From the IMG/VR virus record IMGVR_UViG_3300044949_001257, positions 1 through 22,967 of that record: 22,967 nt of DNA; one strand, written 5' to 3'. The notes beneath the pieces are model-generated. The model did no database searches, had not been told where the DNA came from, and saw only the letters and a program-made list of their open reading frames with translations. The translations under genes and the position numbers were made by a program. The DNA is from a virus. Positions 1-8,477 of the stretch are shown piece after piece; position 1 is the first letter of the stretch, and every line of letters begins with the position of its first letter.

Positions 1-1
1 T

Positions 2-121
2 CTCGATGAAGCAGAGCTTGCTGCGGATTCGTGTTCCGATTGCCTTGAGCCGTTGAACTTGAAGCGTTCAGTCGCGATCCAGATCACTACCGTCCCGGCC
101 GCGTCCGGGGCGACCATGTAG
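2..121 (+). CDS. C-terminal end of a truncated upstream gene, function unknown
   Basis: This reading frame is open from the left edge of the window and ends at a TAG at 119-121, giving 39 visible residues. The last ones read AIQITTVPAASGATM, which suggests a beta-rich end. It is immediately followed by a strong ribosome binding site, as expected at a gene junction in a packed phage operon. Two Cys lie close together (CSDC). Its place just before the tail hub-like gene suggests a virion protein, but nothing in the visible part identifies it. It could be a chance open frame, since only about 120 nt are visible. Confidence 0.5.
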   Translation, partial: LDEAELAADSCSDCLEPLNLKRSVAIQITTVPAASGATM

Positions 122-125
122 GAGG
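121..125 (+). promoter_or_regulatory. Ribosome binding site GGAGG before the 23-residue ORF
   Basis: GGAGG lies 4 nt upstream of the ATG at 130 and starts on the last base of the preceding TAG stop. It is the main argument that the short frame is translated. Confidence 0.5.
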
Positions 126-129
126 CCTC

Positions 130-201
130 ATGGCCACCGTTAAGAAGGACGCCGGTGACCGCACGTGTGACGCGTGGTTGGTGGGTGGCCCCATCACTTA
201 G
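130..201 (+). CDS. Possible 23-residue small protein
   Basis: An ATG at 130 sits 4 nt after a perfect GGAGG (121-125) and opens a 23-codon frame beginning MATVKKDAGDRTC and ending with TAG at 199-201. It fits exactly between the upstream stop (121) and the best start of the next gene (210), without overlap. That packing and the strong ribosome binding site are the only support. The peptide has one Cys, a basic/acidic N-terminal half and no recognisable domain. It might instead be a non-functional leader or a translation-coupling peptide for the tail gene. It is too short to judge by codon use. Confidence 0.4.
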   Translation: MATVKKDAGDRTCDAWLVGGPIT

Positions 202-209
202 GACATGAC

Positions 210-2066
210 ATGCCGCTCTTACGACTGTTTCTGAAGCCTGGGATCGACAAGCAGAACACCGAGTACGGTGCAGAGGGCGGCTGGGTTGATTGTGACTACG
301 TGCGCTTTCGGTACGGCTTGCCGGAGAAGATCGGGGGCTGGACCTCGTTTGATCAGACGCCTGTTAATTTTGTGGGCGCGGCCAGCGACGTTTTTACCTG
401 GAACTCGCTCGACGGCTCACCCTACGCGGTAATCGGCACCAACAAGAAGGTCTACGCCTTCTATGGCGGTTCGTGGGGTGATATCACTCCAATTCGCAAA
501 ACGGTCACCGGCACGATTACCTTCGATACGACGAACGGCTCGACCAGCGTCACGGTCAACGACACGGGGCACGGCGCGATCGGAGGGGACTTTGTCACCT
601 TCAGCGGCACGACGGGAGACCCAGGAGGCATTCCGAATGCGAGCTTGAACAACCAGTTCGAGATTATCGAGGTTCTCAATGCCAACGAGTACCGCATCAC
701 CTCGCCCACAGCGGCGACCAGTACGGCCACAGCGGCCGGCACGGCCAACGCGGCCTACCAGATAAACACGGGCGCGGACAAAAGCTTCATCGACTTCGGG
801 TGGGGCACGGGCACTTGGGGCTTGAGCACTTGGGGCACGCCTCGTCCGCCTTCTGCTTCGTTGCAGCTCTTGTCTCAGGTTTGGCAGTTCGACAACTACG
901 GAGAAAAGCTGATCCTGCAATACGTGGACGGGGGCATTTACGAGTGGGATCCTGCCATTGGGTTGAGTGTGCGGGCCACGGCTATTTCAGGGGCTCCGAC
1001 CAAGAGCAAATACGCTCTGGTGTCCACGCCGGATAGACACTTGGTGTGCTTTGGGACCGAGAGCACGATCGGTACGCCAAACACACAGGATCCGATGTTC
1101 GTGCGCTTTTCCAATCAAGAGGACATCAACACCTTTGTGCCGACGGCCACCAACACGGCCGGCGGACAACGGCTCACGGACGGCAATGAAATCATCACGG
1201 CCCTGCGCTCACGCGGCCAGATTTTGATCTGGACGGACACGTCGCTTCATGGCCAGCAGTATCTTGGGCCGCCCTACACCTTCGGTTTCCAGCAGTTGGG
1301 AGCCAACTGCGGGTGCATCGGGCCGCATGCAGCGGCGGACGTCAACGGCGTGTCGTATTGGATGAGCAAGGACGCGTTCTTTGTCTTTGACGGCACGGTG
1401 AAGAAGATCCCTTGCACGGTTCAGGACTATGTGTTCAAGGACATCAACATCGTCCAAGCGCAGAAGGTCCACATCGGGATCAACACGCAGTTTAACGAGG
1501 TCACGTGGTGGTATTGCTCGTTCACCAGCGACTACATCGACCGCTTCGTCACCTACAACTATCTGGAGAACGTCTGGTCGATCGGATCGATGGCGCGCAC
1601 GGCCTGGGCAGACATCGGGACGTTTGAGAAGCCGACTGCGACGGAGTACGACCCTGAAAGCACTGCTGCGACTTTGACCACGATCTACGGCCTCACGGCA
1701 GGCCGATCGGTGCTGTACAACCAAGAAGACGGTGTCAATGGCGCAGGCGCACCGATCGCAGCCTACATCTACTCCGGCTACTTTGACATTGGCGACGGCG
1801 ACGACATGTTGCTCATGAGCCGATTCATCCCGGACTTCAAGAACCAGGTTGGCAATCTGACGGTCAGGCTGTTGCTGCGGGCCTTCCCGCAAGCCAGCGC
1901 CAGCCCCAGTTCGCTTGATCCGTACGTCATCACACCCACCACACAGAAAGTGGACACGCGGGCGCGGGGGCGACAGATCCAGCTTCGCATTGAAAGCGAT
2001 GAGTTGGACAGCAACTGGCGCTTTGGCACGATGCGGGTTGACATACAAAAAGACGGCTTGCGATGA
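210..2066 (+). CDS. Phage tail hub/stabilisation-like structural protein
   Basis: The product has 618 residues from the ATG at 210. That start is preferred over the upstream in-frame GTG at 174 because AGGA (200-203) precedes it with 6 nt spacing and the conserved sequence begins there. The first 45 residues contain the block PGIDKQNTEYGAEGGW followed by VRFRYGLPEKIGGW, which I recognise from many marine podovirus-like structural proteins. A Thr/Gly-rich beta insertion lies at about residues 85-180. Repeated beta-strand and loop patterns follow, and the protein ends in an RGRQIQLRIESD segment. The layout resembles head-to-tail hub proteins such as P22 gp10 (phage stabilisation family), but this is analogy, not proven homology. 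It would act in the neck or tail of the virion. The stop overlaps the next start as ATGA, suggesting coupled translation. Confidence 0.72.
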   Translation: MPLLRLFLKPGIDKQNTEYGAEGGWVDCDYVRFRYGLPEKIGGWTSFDQTPVNFVGAASDVFTWNSLDGSPYAVIGTNKKVYAFYGGSWGDITPIRKTVTGTITFDTTNGSTSVTVNDTGHGAIGGDFVTFSGTTGDPGGIPNASLNNQFEIIEVLNANEYRITSPTAATSTATAAGTANAAYQINTGADKSFIDFGWGTGTWGLSTWGTPRPPSASLQLLSQVWQFDNYGEKLILQYVDGGIYEWDPAIGLSVRATAISGAPTKSKYALVSTPDRHLVCFGTESTIGTPNTQDPMFVRFSNQEDINTFVPTATNTAGGQRLTDGNEIITALRSRGQILIWTDTSLHGQQYLGPPYTFGFQQLGANCGCIGPHAAADVNGVSYWMSKDAFFVFDGTVKKIPCTVQDYVFKDINIVQAQKVHIGINTQFNEVTWWYCSFTSDYIDRFVTYNYLENVWSIGSMARTAWADIGTFEKPTATEYDPESTAATLTTIYGLTAGRSVLYNQEDGVNGAGAPIAAYIYSGYFDIGDGDDMLLMSRFIPDFKNQVGNLTVRLLLRAFPQASASPSSLDPYVITPTTQKVDTRARGRQIQLRIESDELDSNWRFGTMRVDIQKDGLR

Positions 2067-2767
2067 GCAAGATCACCAACGTCCGGCTGCCCAACGCGTC
2101 GCAGCAATACGACGCGGCGCAGTTCAACCAGCTCGTGCGATCGCTCGAGCAGGTTATCTTTCAACTCAACAACACCTACACCCCTGTTGTCAGCGACAAC
2201 ATCGCGGCGGCCGCCACGTGGTCCGCGAACCGTGGTGCAGGCGGCGGGTTTGCTGGTGGGATTCGAGGGTTCCAGAACAGCAACGGCATCATCTTGCCCA
2301 ATGCGATGATGATCTCCGAGGATGATCAGGCCAACGCCAGCATCACAGGGGAGAATTTGCTGACCCTGACGCCGGCGTTCTCCAACGGCATCACGGTGAC
2401 CAACAACAGTCGCATCAAAGTACCATGCGCTGGGCAGTACCTAGTGACTTTTACGCTCCAAGTGACCAACCGTGGCAACACGGCGGCGGAGTTCGAGGTC
2501 TGGGCCAAGGACACAGGCGTCAACTATGCCTTGAGCAATACCCGTTACGACATCCCGGCTCGTAAGAGCTCTACCATCTGGTCGCATGTGGTCCCGACGG
2601 TTACCGGCATTTTCACCGTGGACAATCCGGCCAACGATTATCTGGAGATCGCGTGGTGGTCCGACAGCCTTGACGTCTATCTTGAGCACTACGCAGCGGG
2701 CACTTCCCCCACGCGCCCGGCCATCCCTTCGGTGATCCTCACCATCAACTTCGTATCGGCGATGTGA
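2063..2767 (+). CDS. Virion protein with likely C-terminal jelly-roll domain
   Basis: The product has 234 residues and its start overlaps the previous stop (ATGA, 2063-2066). The N-terminal 45 residues are predicted helical, with the pattern QYDAAQFNQLVRSLEQVIFQ, which is common at the N-terminus of phage tail-associated proteins and may attach the protein to the tail. Residues of about 95-234 alternate hydrophobic strands, with stretches such as GQYLVTFTLQV, LEIAWWSD and a closing VILTINFV. That pattern fits a C1q/TNF-like jelly-roll as used in phage and bacterial surface proteins. I infer a tail appendage or decoration role, possibly in host contact. No enzymatic motif is visible. A fold prediction would settle the jelly-roll call. 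Confidence 0.55.
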   Translation: MSKITNVRLPNASQQYDAAQFNQLVRSLEQVIFQLNNTYTPVVSDNIAAAATWSANRGAGGGFAGGIRGFQNSNGIILPNAMMISEDDQANASITGENLLTLTPAFSNGITVTNNSRIKVPCAGQYLVTFTLQVTNRGNTAAEFEVWAKDTGVNYALSNTRYDIPARKSSTIWSHVVPTVTGIFTVDNPANDYLEIAWWSDSLDVYLEHYAAGTSPTRPAIPSVILTINFVSAM

Positions 2768-2768
2768 C

Positions 2769-3101
2769 ATGGCCAACAAGTATCTGCGCAAGTACGCAAC
2801 ACCGGCCGCCACAACGGAATCGACACTTTACACAGTGCCGGATGCCAATGTAGCGGTCGCCTCGTCCCTTCGGGTGACCAACGAGAATGCGAGCACTACA
2901 AGCTTGACGGTTGCCGTCTATCCTGGTGGTGGCGGCACCAGCTACAAGCTTTTGAAGACCTATGCGCTGCCCACGAATCAGACGATGGACGTGTTGTCGG
3001 GTGTTTCGTGCATCTTGGAAGCTGGCGATGTCTTGAAGGTGACCTCAAGCGTTGCAGACGTCGATTTCTGGCTTTCCTACTTGGAAATTGACCGGACTTG
3101 A
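2769..3101 (+). CDS. Small beta-rich phage protein, probably structural
   Basis: The 110-residue product starts 1 nt after the previous stop (TGAC then ATG), so translation is probably coupled. The sequence begins MANKYLRKYATPAATTESTLYTVP and continues with strand-like segments (ASSLRVTNENAS, SLTVAVYPGGG, FWLSYLEID) and a Gly run, which fits a small beta-sandwich. Similar short proteins sit beside tail genes in related environmental phages. They may be tail or capsid decorations, but I do not recognise a named family. No signal peptide or membrane segment is present. Confidence 0.5.
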   Translation: MANKYLRKYATPAATTESTLYTVPDANVAVASSLRVTNENASTTSLTVAVYPGGGGTSYKLLKTYALPTNQTMDVLSGVSCILEAGDVLKVTSSVADVDFWLSYLEIDRT

Positions 3102-3117
3102 CAGTGGACAGGGCCCT

Positions 3118-3219
3118 ATGACCTATCAGATAATCTCAGCCAATCTCGCGTCCTTTCCCGGCGCGCAGCCCTCGCTAGGGCTATTGGCCAGTCAAGGAAA
3201 GGAACATCATGGAAAATGA
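3118..3219 (+). CDS. Doubtful 33-residue ORF in the largest structural-module gap
   Basis: The gap between the 110-residue and 660-residue genes (3102-3208) contains an ATG at 3118 that opens a 33-codon frame beginning MTYQIISANLASF and ending at a TGA (3217-3219), 11 nt into the next gene. The upstream sequence (acagggccct) offers only a weak ribosome binding site. The frame fills the gap, and that is its main support. The gap could equally be a short untranslated leader; it also holds the palindrome GGGCCC. Confidence 0.2.
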   Translation: MTYQIISANLASFPGAQPSLGLLASQGKEHHGK

Positions 3220-5191
3220 AGGGATCATGGCGCTCCCTATGCCGGGGCCCGAGGAACGCGGATCACGGGCCGAGCGGCCGACCGTAGCGAGTACTGACTC
3301 TTACGATGCCGCGCTGACGGCGCTTGGCATGGCCAATCCTGATGCATTGGCGGGGCTCCAAGGGGAGCTCGGCCAGTCCTTGGCCGGCATTGAAATCGCT
3401 CCAGAGGAACTCAGCCTCATCATCCAGATGTTTGAGGAGCTGATCAACAATCCTCGCCGCTACAAAGAGCTTCGCGCTCAATTGATTCAGCAAGGCGTTG
3501 TGGATGCCGAGGACCTGCCCGAAGAGTACGACCTCGAGATCCTAAGCGCCTCGCTTGCCGTCTTGAACGAGCTAAAGCTTTCGCAGATCCGTGGCGCACA
3601 GGCCCCGATGGCGATGAGCCCTGTCATGCAGGAGCCTGCCCCTCCCCCGATGCAGATGGCCGAAGGCGGCTTGGCCGACATGGCGCAGTACCTTGCGTCC
3701 AAAGGCCGCCGTGGCGACACGATGCTTGCGCACATCACGCCGGAAGAGGCGGAGATGCTCAAAAGCATGGGCGGGTCAGGGACGATCAATCCTGACACAG
3801 GGCTGCCTGAGTTTTTCTTCAAGAAATTCTTCAGTGCCGTATCGAATGTCGTCAAATCCGTCGTCAACGTAGCCAAGAAGGTGGTGGAGAGCCCTGTTGG
3901 GCGGGTACTGGCGACAGTCGGATTGGCCATGGTCCTCGGGCCTACGGCCTTGGGCGTGACACTTGGCTCGGCAGGCACAGCGGCTTTGTCCGCCGGTGCA
4001 GTGACGTTGGCGGGTGGCGGCAACATGAAAGACGCCCTGATCTCCGGGGCGCTGGGCTATATCGGCGGTGGCGGCGACTTTGGGGGTCTTGGGAGCCCGT
4101 TGAAGGGGGTTTCGCAATTCCTGTCTCCAATTGCTGCGCCCGGAACTGCCTTGAGCACTGGCTTGAGCACAGGCCTCTTGGGCACTGGCGCAGGCCTGGC
4201 GCTGGGCATGAAGCCTGGCGAAGCGCTTCGTACCGGTGCCATGGCCGGGCTGACCGCCGGGGCGTTGCAAGGCCTTCAAGGCCCGCAACAGCCTGCCGGT
4301 GCGGCTCCGCAGGACGCGGCGGCGGCACAACCTGCTGGTGCAGAGGGCGCAGTTCCTGCGTCGCCCACTGCGTCGGCGGTTACTGGGACCGGCGCTCCAG
4401 GGGCTACGGGTCCGATCGGCACCGCCGCCGATCTTGGACCTCCTGGGGGTTCGACGTTCCGGCCCGGAGTCGGTTTCAGCGAATATGCCGCATCTGGGGC
4501 AGCTCCCCCGAAGCCCGGCTTCTTCGACAACCTCGGCCAGAGCCTGTCCAACACCTTCTCTCCCAACCGCCCTGGGCTGTCTCCGAATGCGGGGTTCTTC
4601 ACGCGCTACGGCCCGCTTATGGCCGCAGGGGTGGGCGCTGCTACGCTAGCTGGCGGGATGCAAAAGACCCCCGGCGAGCCCGAGCCTTTGTACAAGACGC
4701 TTGAACAGGAGTCGTTAGCACGCATGCGTGCTCGGCAACAGGATCTAGAGCAGGCGGGATATGGACTGACTCGCGGCATGAGTGAAGCTGCGCCTCGGTC
4801 CCCGGTCCTCGTGCCGACGCCCTCGTATGCCCAGATGGAGCGCTCGCCCGTGCCTACCGTCACCCCGACGGGCATCACGAACATGCCGGGCGGCGTCGCG
4901 CAACCGTATAACGTAGCAGGGCTGTACGGCATCCCTCTCTTGTACGGACAACAGCCGGCACAGCGGGCACGCGGTGGCGAGATGAAGATGACGGAGTTCC
5001 CGCGCAAGACGGGCCCGATCAACGGCCCCGGCACGGGTACGTCCGACTCCATCCCGGCGATGCTGTCTGACGGGGAGTTTGTCTTCACGGCCAAGGCGGT
5101 GCGCAATGCGGGGAACGGCAGTCGGCGCAAGGGTGCGGCTCGCATGTACAAACTCATGAAAGCGCTGGAAGGTGGCGCTGTAAAGGCGTAA
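3209..5191 (+). CDS. 660-residue virion protein with hydrophobic/amphipathic centre; possible ejection or tape-measure-like protein
   Basis: The start at 3209 has a good purine-rich ribosome binding site (AAGGAAAGGAA). Residues 45-125 are helical and charged. Residues 150-190 hold an MAEGGLADMAQYLASKGRRG block followed by HITPEEAEMLKSMGG. Residues 201-232 are a basic amphipathic helix (FFFKKFF, then VVKSVVNVAKKVV) leading into a Gly/Ala-rich hydrophobic stretch at about 233-290. A Pro/Ala/Gly-rich linker follows (about 355-430). The C-terminus contains ARGGEMK (587-593) and SDSIPAMLSDGEFV (612-625), a motif I recognise from tape-measure-like and internal proteins of environmental phages. The centre could contact the host membrane during DNA ejection. 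The exact role is unknown. The next gene begins 4 nt after this stop. Confidence 0.6.
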   Translation: MENEGIMALPMPGPEERGSRAERPTVASTDSYDAALTALGMANPDALAGLQGELGQSLAGIEIAPEELSLIIQMFEELINNPRRYKELRAQLIQQGVVDAEDLPEEYDLEILSASLAVLNELKLSQIRGAQAPMAMSPVMQEPAPPPMQMAEGGLADMAQYLASKGRRGDTMLAHITPEEAEMLKSMGGSGTINPDTGLPEFFFKKFFSAVSNVVKSVVNVAKKVVESPVGRVLATVGLAMVLGPTALGVTLGSAGTAALSAGAVTLAGGGNMKDALISGALGYIGGGGDFGGLGSPLKGVSQFLSPIAAPGTALSTGLSTGLLGTGAGLALGMKPGEALRTGAMAGLTAGALQGLQGPQQPAGAAPQDAAAAQPAGAEGAVPASPTASAVTGTGAPGATGPIGTAADLGPPGGSTFRPGVGFSEYAASGAAPPKPGFFDNLGQSLSNTFSPNRPGLSPNAGFFTRYGPLMAAGVGAATLAGGMQKTPGEPEPLYKTLEQESLARMRARQQDLEQAGYGLTRGMSEAAPRSPVLVPTPSYAQMERSPVPTVTPTGITNMPGGVAQPYNVAGLYGIPLLYGQQPAQRARGGEMKMTEFPRKTGPINGPGTGTSDSIPAMLSDGEFVFTAKAVRNAGNGSRRKGAARMYKLMKALEGGAVKA

Positions 5192-5195
5192 AACC

Positions 5196-8100
5196 ATGGC
5201 AGACATCACCACCACGCAACAGATTGTCCGCGAAGCGCCGGAGATTGAGGAGTATAAGAAACGGCTGCTTGAACAGGCTGAAAATCTTGCGCTAAACGTA
5301 CAGGTTCAGCGAGATCCCAATACAGGCCAGCCTGTCATAGACGCCGCAACAGGGCGTCCAAAGCTTGTACCTTCTACGACTCTGGCACAACAACTCCCGC
5401 AGTACCAAGTTGCCGGCTTTTCCGACGCACAGACGGCCGCAATCCGAGCCGCAGAGGCACAAGGCGTAGGCGGATACAGCCCTTACATGACGGCCGCCAA
5501 TCAGGCCTTGTCGGGAGGCCTGAGCACTACTGCTGAAGCCGCCGACGTCCTGCGGGGCGCAGACACACGCAATCAGTTCCGTGACGCGCAACTCGCGATG
5601 CAGCAGGCGGGCGGAGCAGCGGCAGGGATCAGTGGGGGCCTTGGGCAAATCGCCCAAGCCACGGGCTTCACCGTTCCGGAGGTTCGAGACGCTCAAGGCA
5701 ATATCACCCAGCAGGCTCGATATGTCCCAGGGTCCATGGACGTTGCGCAACAGCGCGCGCTCGCTTCTGACACCACAGCACGCTTTACGCCTGCGTTCCA
5801 GGACATCAACTCAGGCATTGGCGCGTTGGCCACGGCCCAGAACCTTGCTGGTGCATCAAGCGCCGCGAACCTCGCGCCTGCGACGGCGGCGATCGGACAA
5901 GGGCTGACGGGAATCTCTGAGGCGCAGCGCATGGCCGCTGGGGCCGCTGGCGCAGACTTTTCTGGTTCGCAAGGGATTCTTCAACGCGCGGCGACGGCAA
6001 CGGAAGCGGCGGTGCCGCAGTTCGGTGCCGCGCAACAGGCTGTCACGGGAGGGATCGGCCAAGCGGCGACCGCTGCCCAGCAGGCAGCGGCGGCGGCCCA
6101 GCAACCAGGGTTCACGCAACAGGGCCAATATCTTGACTTGGCCGCACTGTCTGCGGCAGGTGCAGGGCCCTCTGACTTTGCTGCGGCGCAGCGTCGTTTA
6201 ACAGGCGCTGCGACTACGGGTCAGCAGGCAGCGGATGCGGCTGCGCTGGCGGCTGCACAGCCGGGCTTCGGGCAAGCTGGCCTACAGGGCCAGCAGGCCG
6301 TGCAAATGGCACAGCAAGCGGCTGCACAGCCCGGCTTTGCACGAGGCACTGAGGCGCTCTTTGGCGGGGCGGAGCAGGCGGCCGCTGCCGCGCAACAGCC
6401 CGGTTTTGGCCAAGGCATTGCATCTGCGCTCACGGCGGCCGAGCAGGCCCGTATGGCGGCAGCCCAGCCCGGCTTTCAACAGGCGCAAGCCACGGGCATG
6501 GAAGCCGCGCGAGCCGCACAGGCTGCTGCATTCCAGCCAGGGCTACAGCAGGGGGTCGGCGCACAGTTCGCCGCAGCACAACAAGCCGCGCAGGCTGCAC
6601 GTCAGCCGGGCTTTGCGGCAGCGCAGCAGGCGATCCAACAAGGCATCGGCCGCTTGGGCGGTGAGCAGCGGGCGTTTGATCCCACGTCCGCTCAATCCTT
6701 CATGAATCCGTACCAGCAGCAGGTGATCGACGAGGCAATGCGCCAGATCAATCGCCAAGGCCAGATCGCGCAGCAGGGCTTGGCAGCACAAGCAGTCAAG
6801 TCAGGTGCCTTTGGCGGCACGCGTGAAGGCGTGCAGCGGGCGGAGATGGAACGCGGGCTGTTGGAGCAGAAGTCCAGCACGATCGCAAACCTCTTGAACC
6901 AAGGCTACACGCAGGCGCAAGCCAATGCAATGGCAAGCTTTGAGCAACAGCAGCAGCGCCAACTGAGCGCCGCACAGGGCATCGGTCAGCTTGGTACACA
7001 GCAGGCCGCTGTCGCAGGCCAACAAGCGGGGCTCGGCCAGCAGGCAGCGCAGCAGCTTGGACAGGCAGGTGCTGCCCAGACCGCAGCCGCCGCGCAGCAG
7101 GCCGCTCTTCAACAGCAAGGCGCGCAGGCCCTTGGCACGCAGGCAGGGCTTCAAGCTTCTATTGCAGCGCAGCAAGCGGGCCTCGGTCAGAGCGCCGCGC
7201 AACAGCTCGCACAGGCCGCGCAACTGCAAACGCAGACCGCTGCGCAGCAGGCAGGGCTAGGCCAGCAGGCGGCACAGATGACGCAGGCGGCTGGCACTGG
7301 GGCGATTGGAGCGGCCGCGCAGCAAGCCGGCCTTGGGCAGCAGGCCGCACAGCTCCAGGCTCAACAAGCAGCGCTCACGGGCCAGCTCGCGGGCCAGCAG
7401 GGCCAGCTTGGATTGCAGGCGGCCGCGCAGCAGTTCCAGCAGGCGGGGTTCGATGCGCAGACGGCCATGCAGATGGCGCAACTGCAACAAACGCAACAGC
7501 AGCAGGCGGCGCAGCAGTCGCAGTTGATGTCAGGAATCGGTCAGCTTTACGGCCAGCAGGCGCAGGCGCAGGGTGCGCTTGGCCAGCAGGCGGCGCAGAC
7601 CGCGATGCAGCAGGCGCAGCTCGGAGTCCAAGGCGGGGCGCAGTTGGGCCAGTTCGCCGCGCAGGGCGCGCAGCTCGGACAGGCGGCGGCGGGCCAGCTT
7701 GCCAACATCGGCACGACGGTCGGCCAGCAGGCAGTGCAACAGGCGCAGCTTGGGCAGGCGGGCGCTGGGCTCTACGGCAACCTGTCGCAACAGCAGATCG
7801 CAGCGGGCCAGGGCCTTGGTCAGTTAGGCGTGCAGCAGGCGCAGTTGGGCCAGGGCGCAGCGGGCCTGTACAGTCAAGCCGCGCAGCAGTACGGCAACCT
7901 TGCATCGCAGCAGGGTGCGCTCGCGGGGCAAGAAGCGGCGATCAACCAGAACATCGCCAACCTGCTTTTGCAACAGGGCGGCCAGCGTATCCAAGCGGGG
8001 CAGGCGCAAGCCGGTATCTACGGCCAGCAGGCTGGCCAGTTCCAGAATATCGCGCAGGGCATCGGGCAGTTGGCCGGTCAGCAGTTCGGCATTGGACAGT

Positions 8101-8468
8101 CCACTGCGCAGGGCCTTGGGCAGTTCGGGCAGCAACTTGGTCAGTTGGGTGTGCAACAGGCGGCGCTCGGGCAGACGGCACAGGCACTGCAACAGGGCGA
8201 CGTCAACTTCCTGTTCAACGTCGGCCAGACGCAGCAGGCGCTCAACCAGCAGCAGTTGGATGCCCAGCGTGCGAACACGCTGCAATCGGTCTACGCACCG
8301 TACCAGCAGGCTTCGTTCTTGTCTGACATCTATCGCGGTGCGCCGTCCTCGCAGATGTCTACGACGGCGGCAAGCCAGCCCTCTGCCAGTCCGTTCCAGC
8401 AGGCGGTGGGCATTGGGCTTGGGGCAGTGGCCACGGCCGCTGGGGCGAAACGCGCCCAACTTTTCTAA
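5196..8468 (+). CDS. 1090-residue Gln/Ala-rich repeat protein, putative internal virion or tail protein
   Basis: The N-terminus is non-repetitive (EYKKRLLEQAENLAL, then QDINSGIGALATAQ). Residues 356-493 hold six units of exactly 23 residues, each opening with PGF or PGL. Residues of about 495-600 form a more complex helical core with FMNPYQQQVIDEAMRQINRQ and AVKSGAFGGTREGVQRAEMERGL, a block I recognise from structural proteins of environmental phages. Residues 607-781 hold seven units of 25 residues, typically AAQQAGLGQQAAQ plus 12 variable positions. Less regular GQLG/QQAQLGQ repeats continue to about 1020. The tail (YAPYQQASFLSDIYRGAPSS) is again non-repetitive. The composition predicts long Ala/Gln helices, probably a fibre or coiled coil. 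An ejection-channel, core or tape-measure-like role is possible. The ribosome binding site (AAAGGCG) is weak. The protein ends in -QLF. Confidence 0.62.
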   Translation: MADITTTQQIVREAPEIEEYKKRLLEQAENLALNVQVQRDPNTGQPVIDAATGRPKLVPSTTLAQQLPQYQVAGFSDAQTAAIRAAEAQGVGGYSPYMTAANQALSGGLSTTAEAADVLRGADTRNQFRDAQLAMQQAGGAAAGISGGLGQIAQATGFTVPEVRDAQGNITQQARYVPGSMDVAQQRALASDTTARFTPAFQDINSGIGALATAQNLAGASSAANLAPATAAIGQGLTGISEAQRMAAGAAGADFSGSQGILQRAATATEAAVPQFGAAQQAVTGGIGQAATAAQQAAAAAQQPGFTQQGQYLDLAALSAAGAGPSDFAAAQRRLTGAATTGQQAADAAALAAAQPGFGQAGLQGQQAVQMAQQAAAQPGFARGTEALFGGAEQAAAAAQQPGFGQGIASALTAAEQARMAAAQPGFQQAQATGMEAARAAQAAAFQPGLQQGVGAQFAAAQQAAQAARQPGFAAAQQAIQQGIGRLGGEQRAFDPTSAQSFMNPYQQQVIDEAMRQINRQGQIAQQGLAAQAVKSGAFGGTREGVQRAEMERGLLEQKSSTIANLLNQGYTQAQANAMASFEQQQQRQLSAAQGIGQLGTQQAAVAGQQAGLGQQAAQQLGQAGAAQTAAAAQQAALQQQGAQALGTQAGLQASIAAQQAGLGQSAAQQLAQAAQLQTQTAAQQAGLGQQAAQMTQAAGTGAIGAAAQQAGLGQQAAQLQAQQAALTGQLAGQQGQLGLQAAAQQFQQAGFDAQTAMQMAQLQQTQQQQAAQQSQLMSGIGQLYGQQAQAQGALGQQAAQTAMQQAQLGVQGGAQLGQFAAQGAQLGQAAAGQLANIGTTVGQQAVQQAQLGQAGAGLYGNLSQQQIAAGQGLGQLGVQQAQLGQGAAGLYSQAAQQYGNLASQQGALAGQEAAINQNIANLLLQQGGQRIQAGQAQAGIYGQQAGQFQNIAQGIGQLAGQQFGIGQSTAQGLGQFGQQLGQLGVQQAALGQTAQALQQGDVNFLFNVGQTQQALNQQQLDAQRANTLQSVYAPYQQASFLSDIYRGAPSSQMSTTAASQPSASPFQQAVGIGLGAVATAAGAKRAQLF
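6261..6674 (+). repeat. Six in-frame 69-bp units coding the 23-residue PG[F/L] repeat
   Basis: PG[F/L] codons start at 6261, 6330, 6399, 6468, 6537 and 6606, exactly 69 nt apart. Each unit reads PG[F/L], then 15-18 residues rich in Ala, Gln and Gly, then an Ala-rich end closing on Q. An outlying PGF at 6105 lies 156 nt (52 residues) before the first. The repeat is stronger in protein than in DNA, pointing to old duplications held by protein-level selection. Confidence 0.85.
7014..7538 (+). repeat. Seven in-frame 75-bp units coding a 25-residue Gln/Ala repeat
   Basis: Seven consecutive 25-residue units (residues 607-781) can be laid out without gaps. The best-conserved ones begin AAQQAGLGQ[Q/S]AAQ (units 3, 4 and 5). 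Units 1, 2, 6 and 7 diverge but keep the register. The period differs from the 23-residue set upstream in the same gene. Confidence 0.75.
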
Positions 8469-8477
8469 GGGGCTGAC

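Noticed and set aside
174-209. Upstream GTG start for the tail hub-like gene
   Set aside because: It would overlap the possible 23-residue gene, lacks a ribosome binding site, and adds residues before the conserved beginning at the ATG at 210.
1209-2048. 279-codon open frame on the - strand opposite the tail hub-like gene
   Set aside because: The translation is Arg/Val/Asp-rich without motifs, as expected for a shadow frame. The + strand frame carries the recognisable N- and C-terminal blocks.
6261-7538. Regularly spaced repeats considered as a CRISPR array or minisatellite
   Set aside because: Spacing is a multiple of three, the repeats stay in frame with a long gene and are conserved better as protein than as DNA, and there are no unique spacers.
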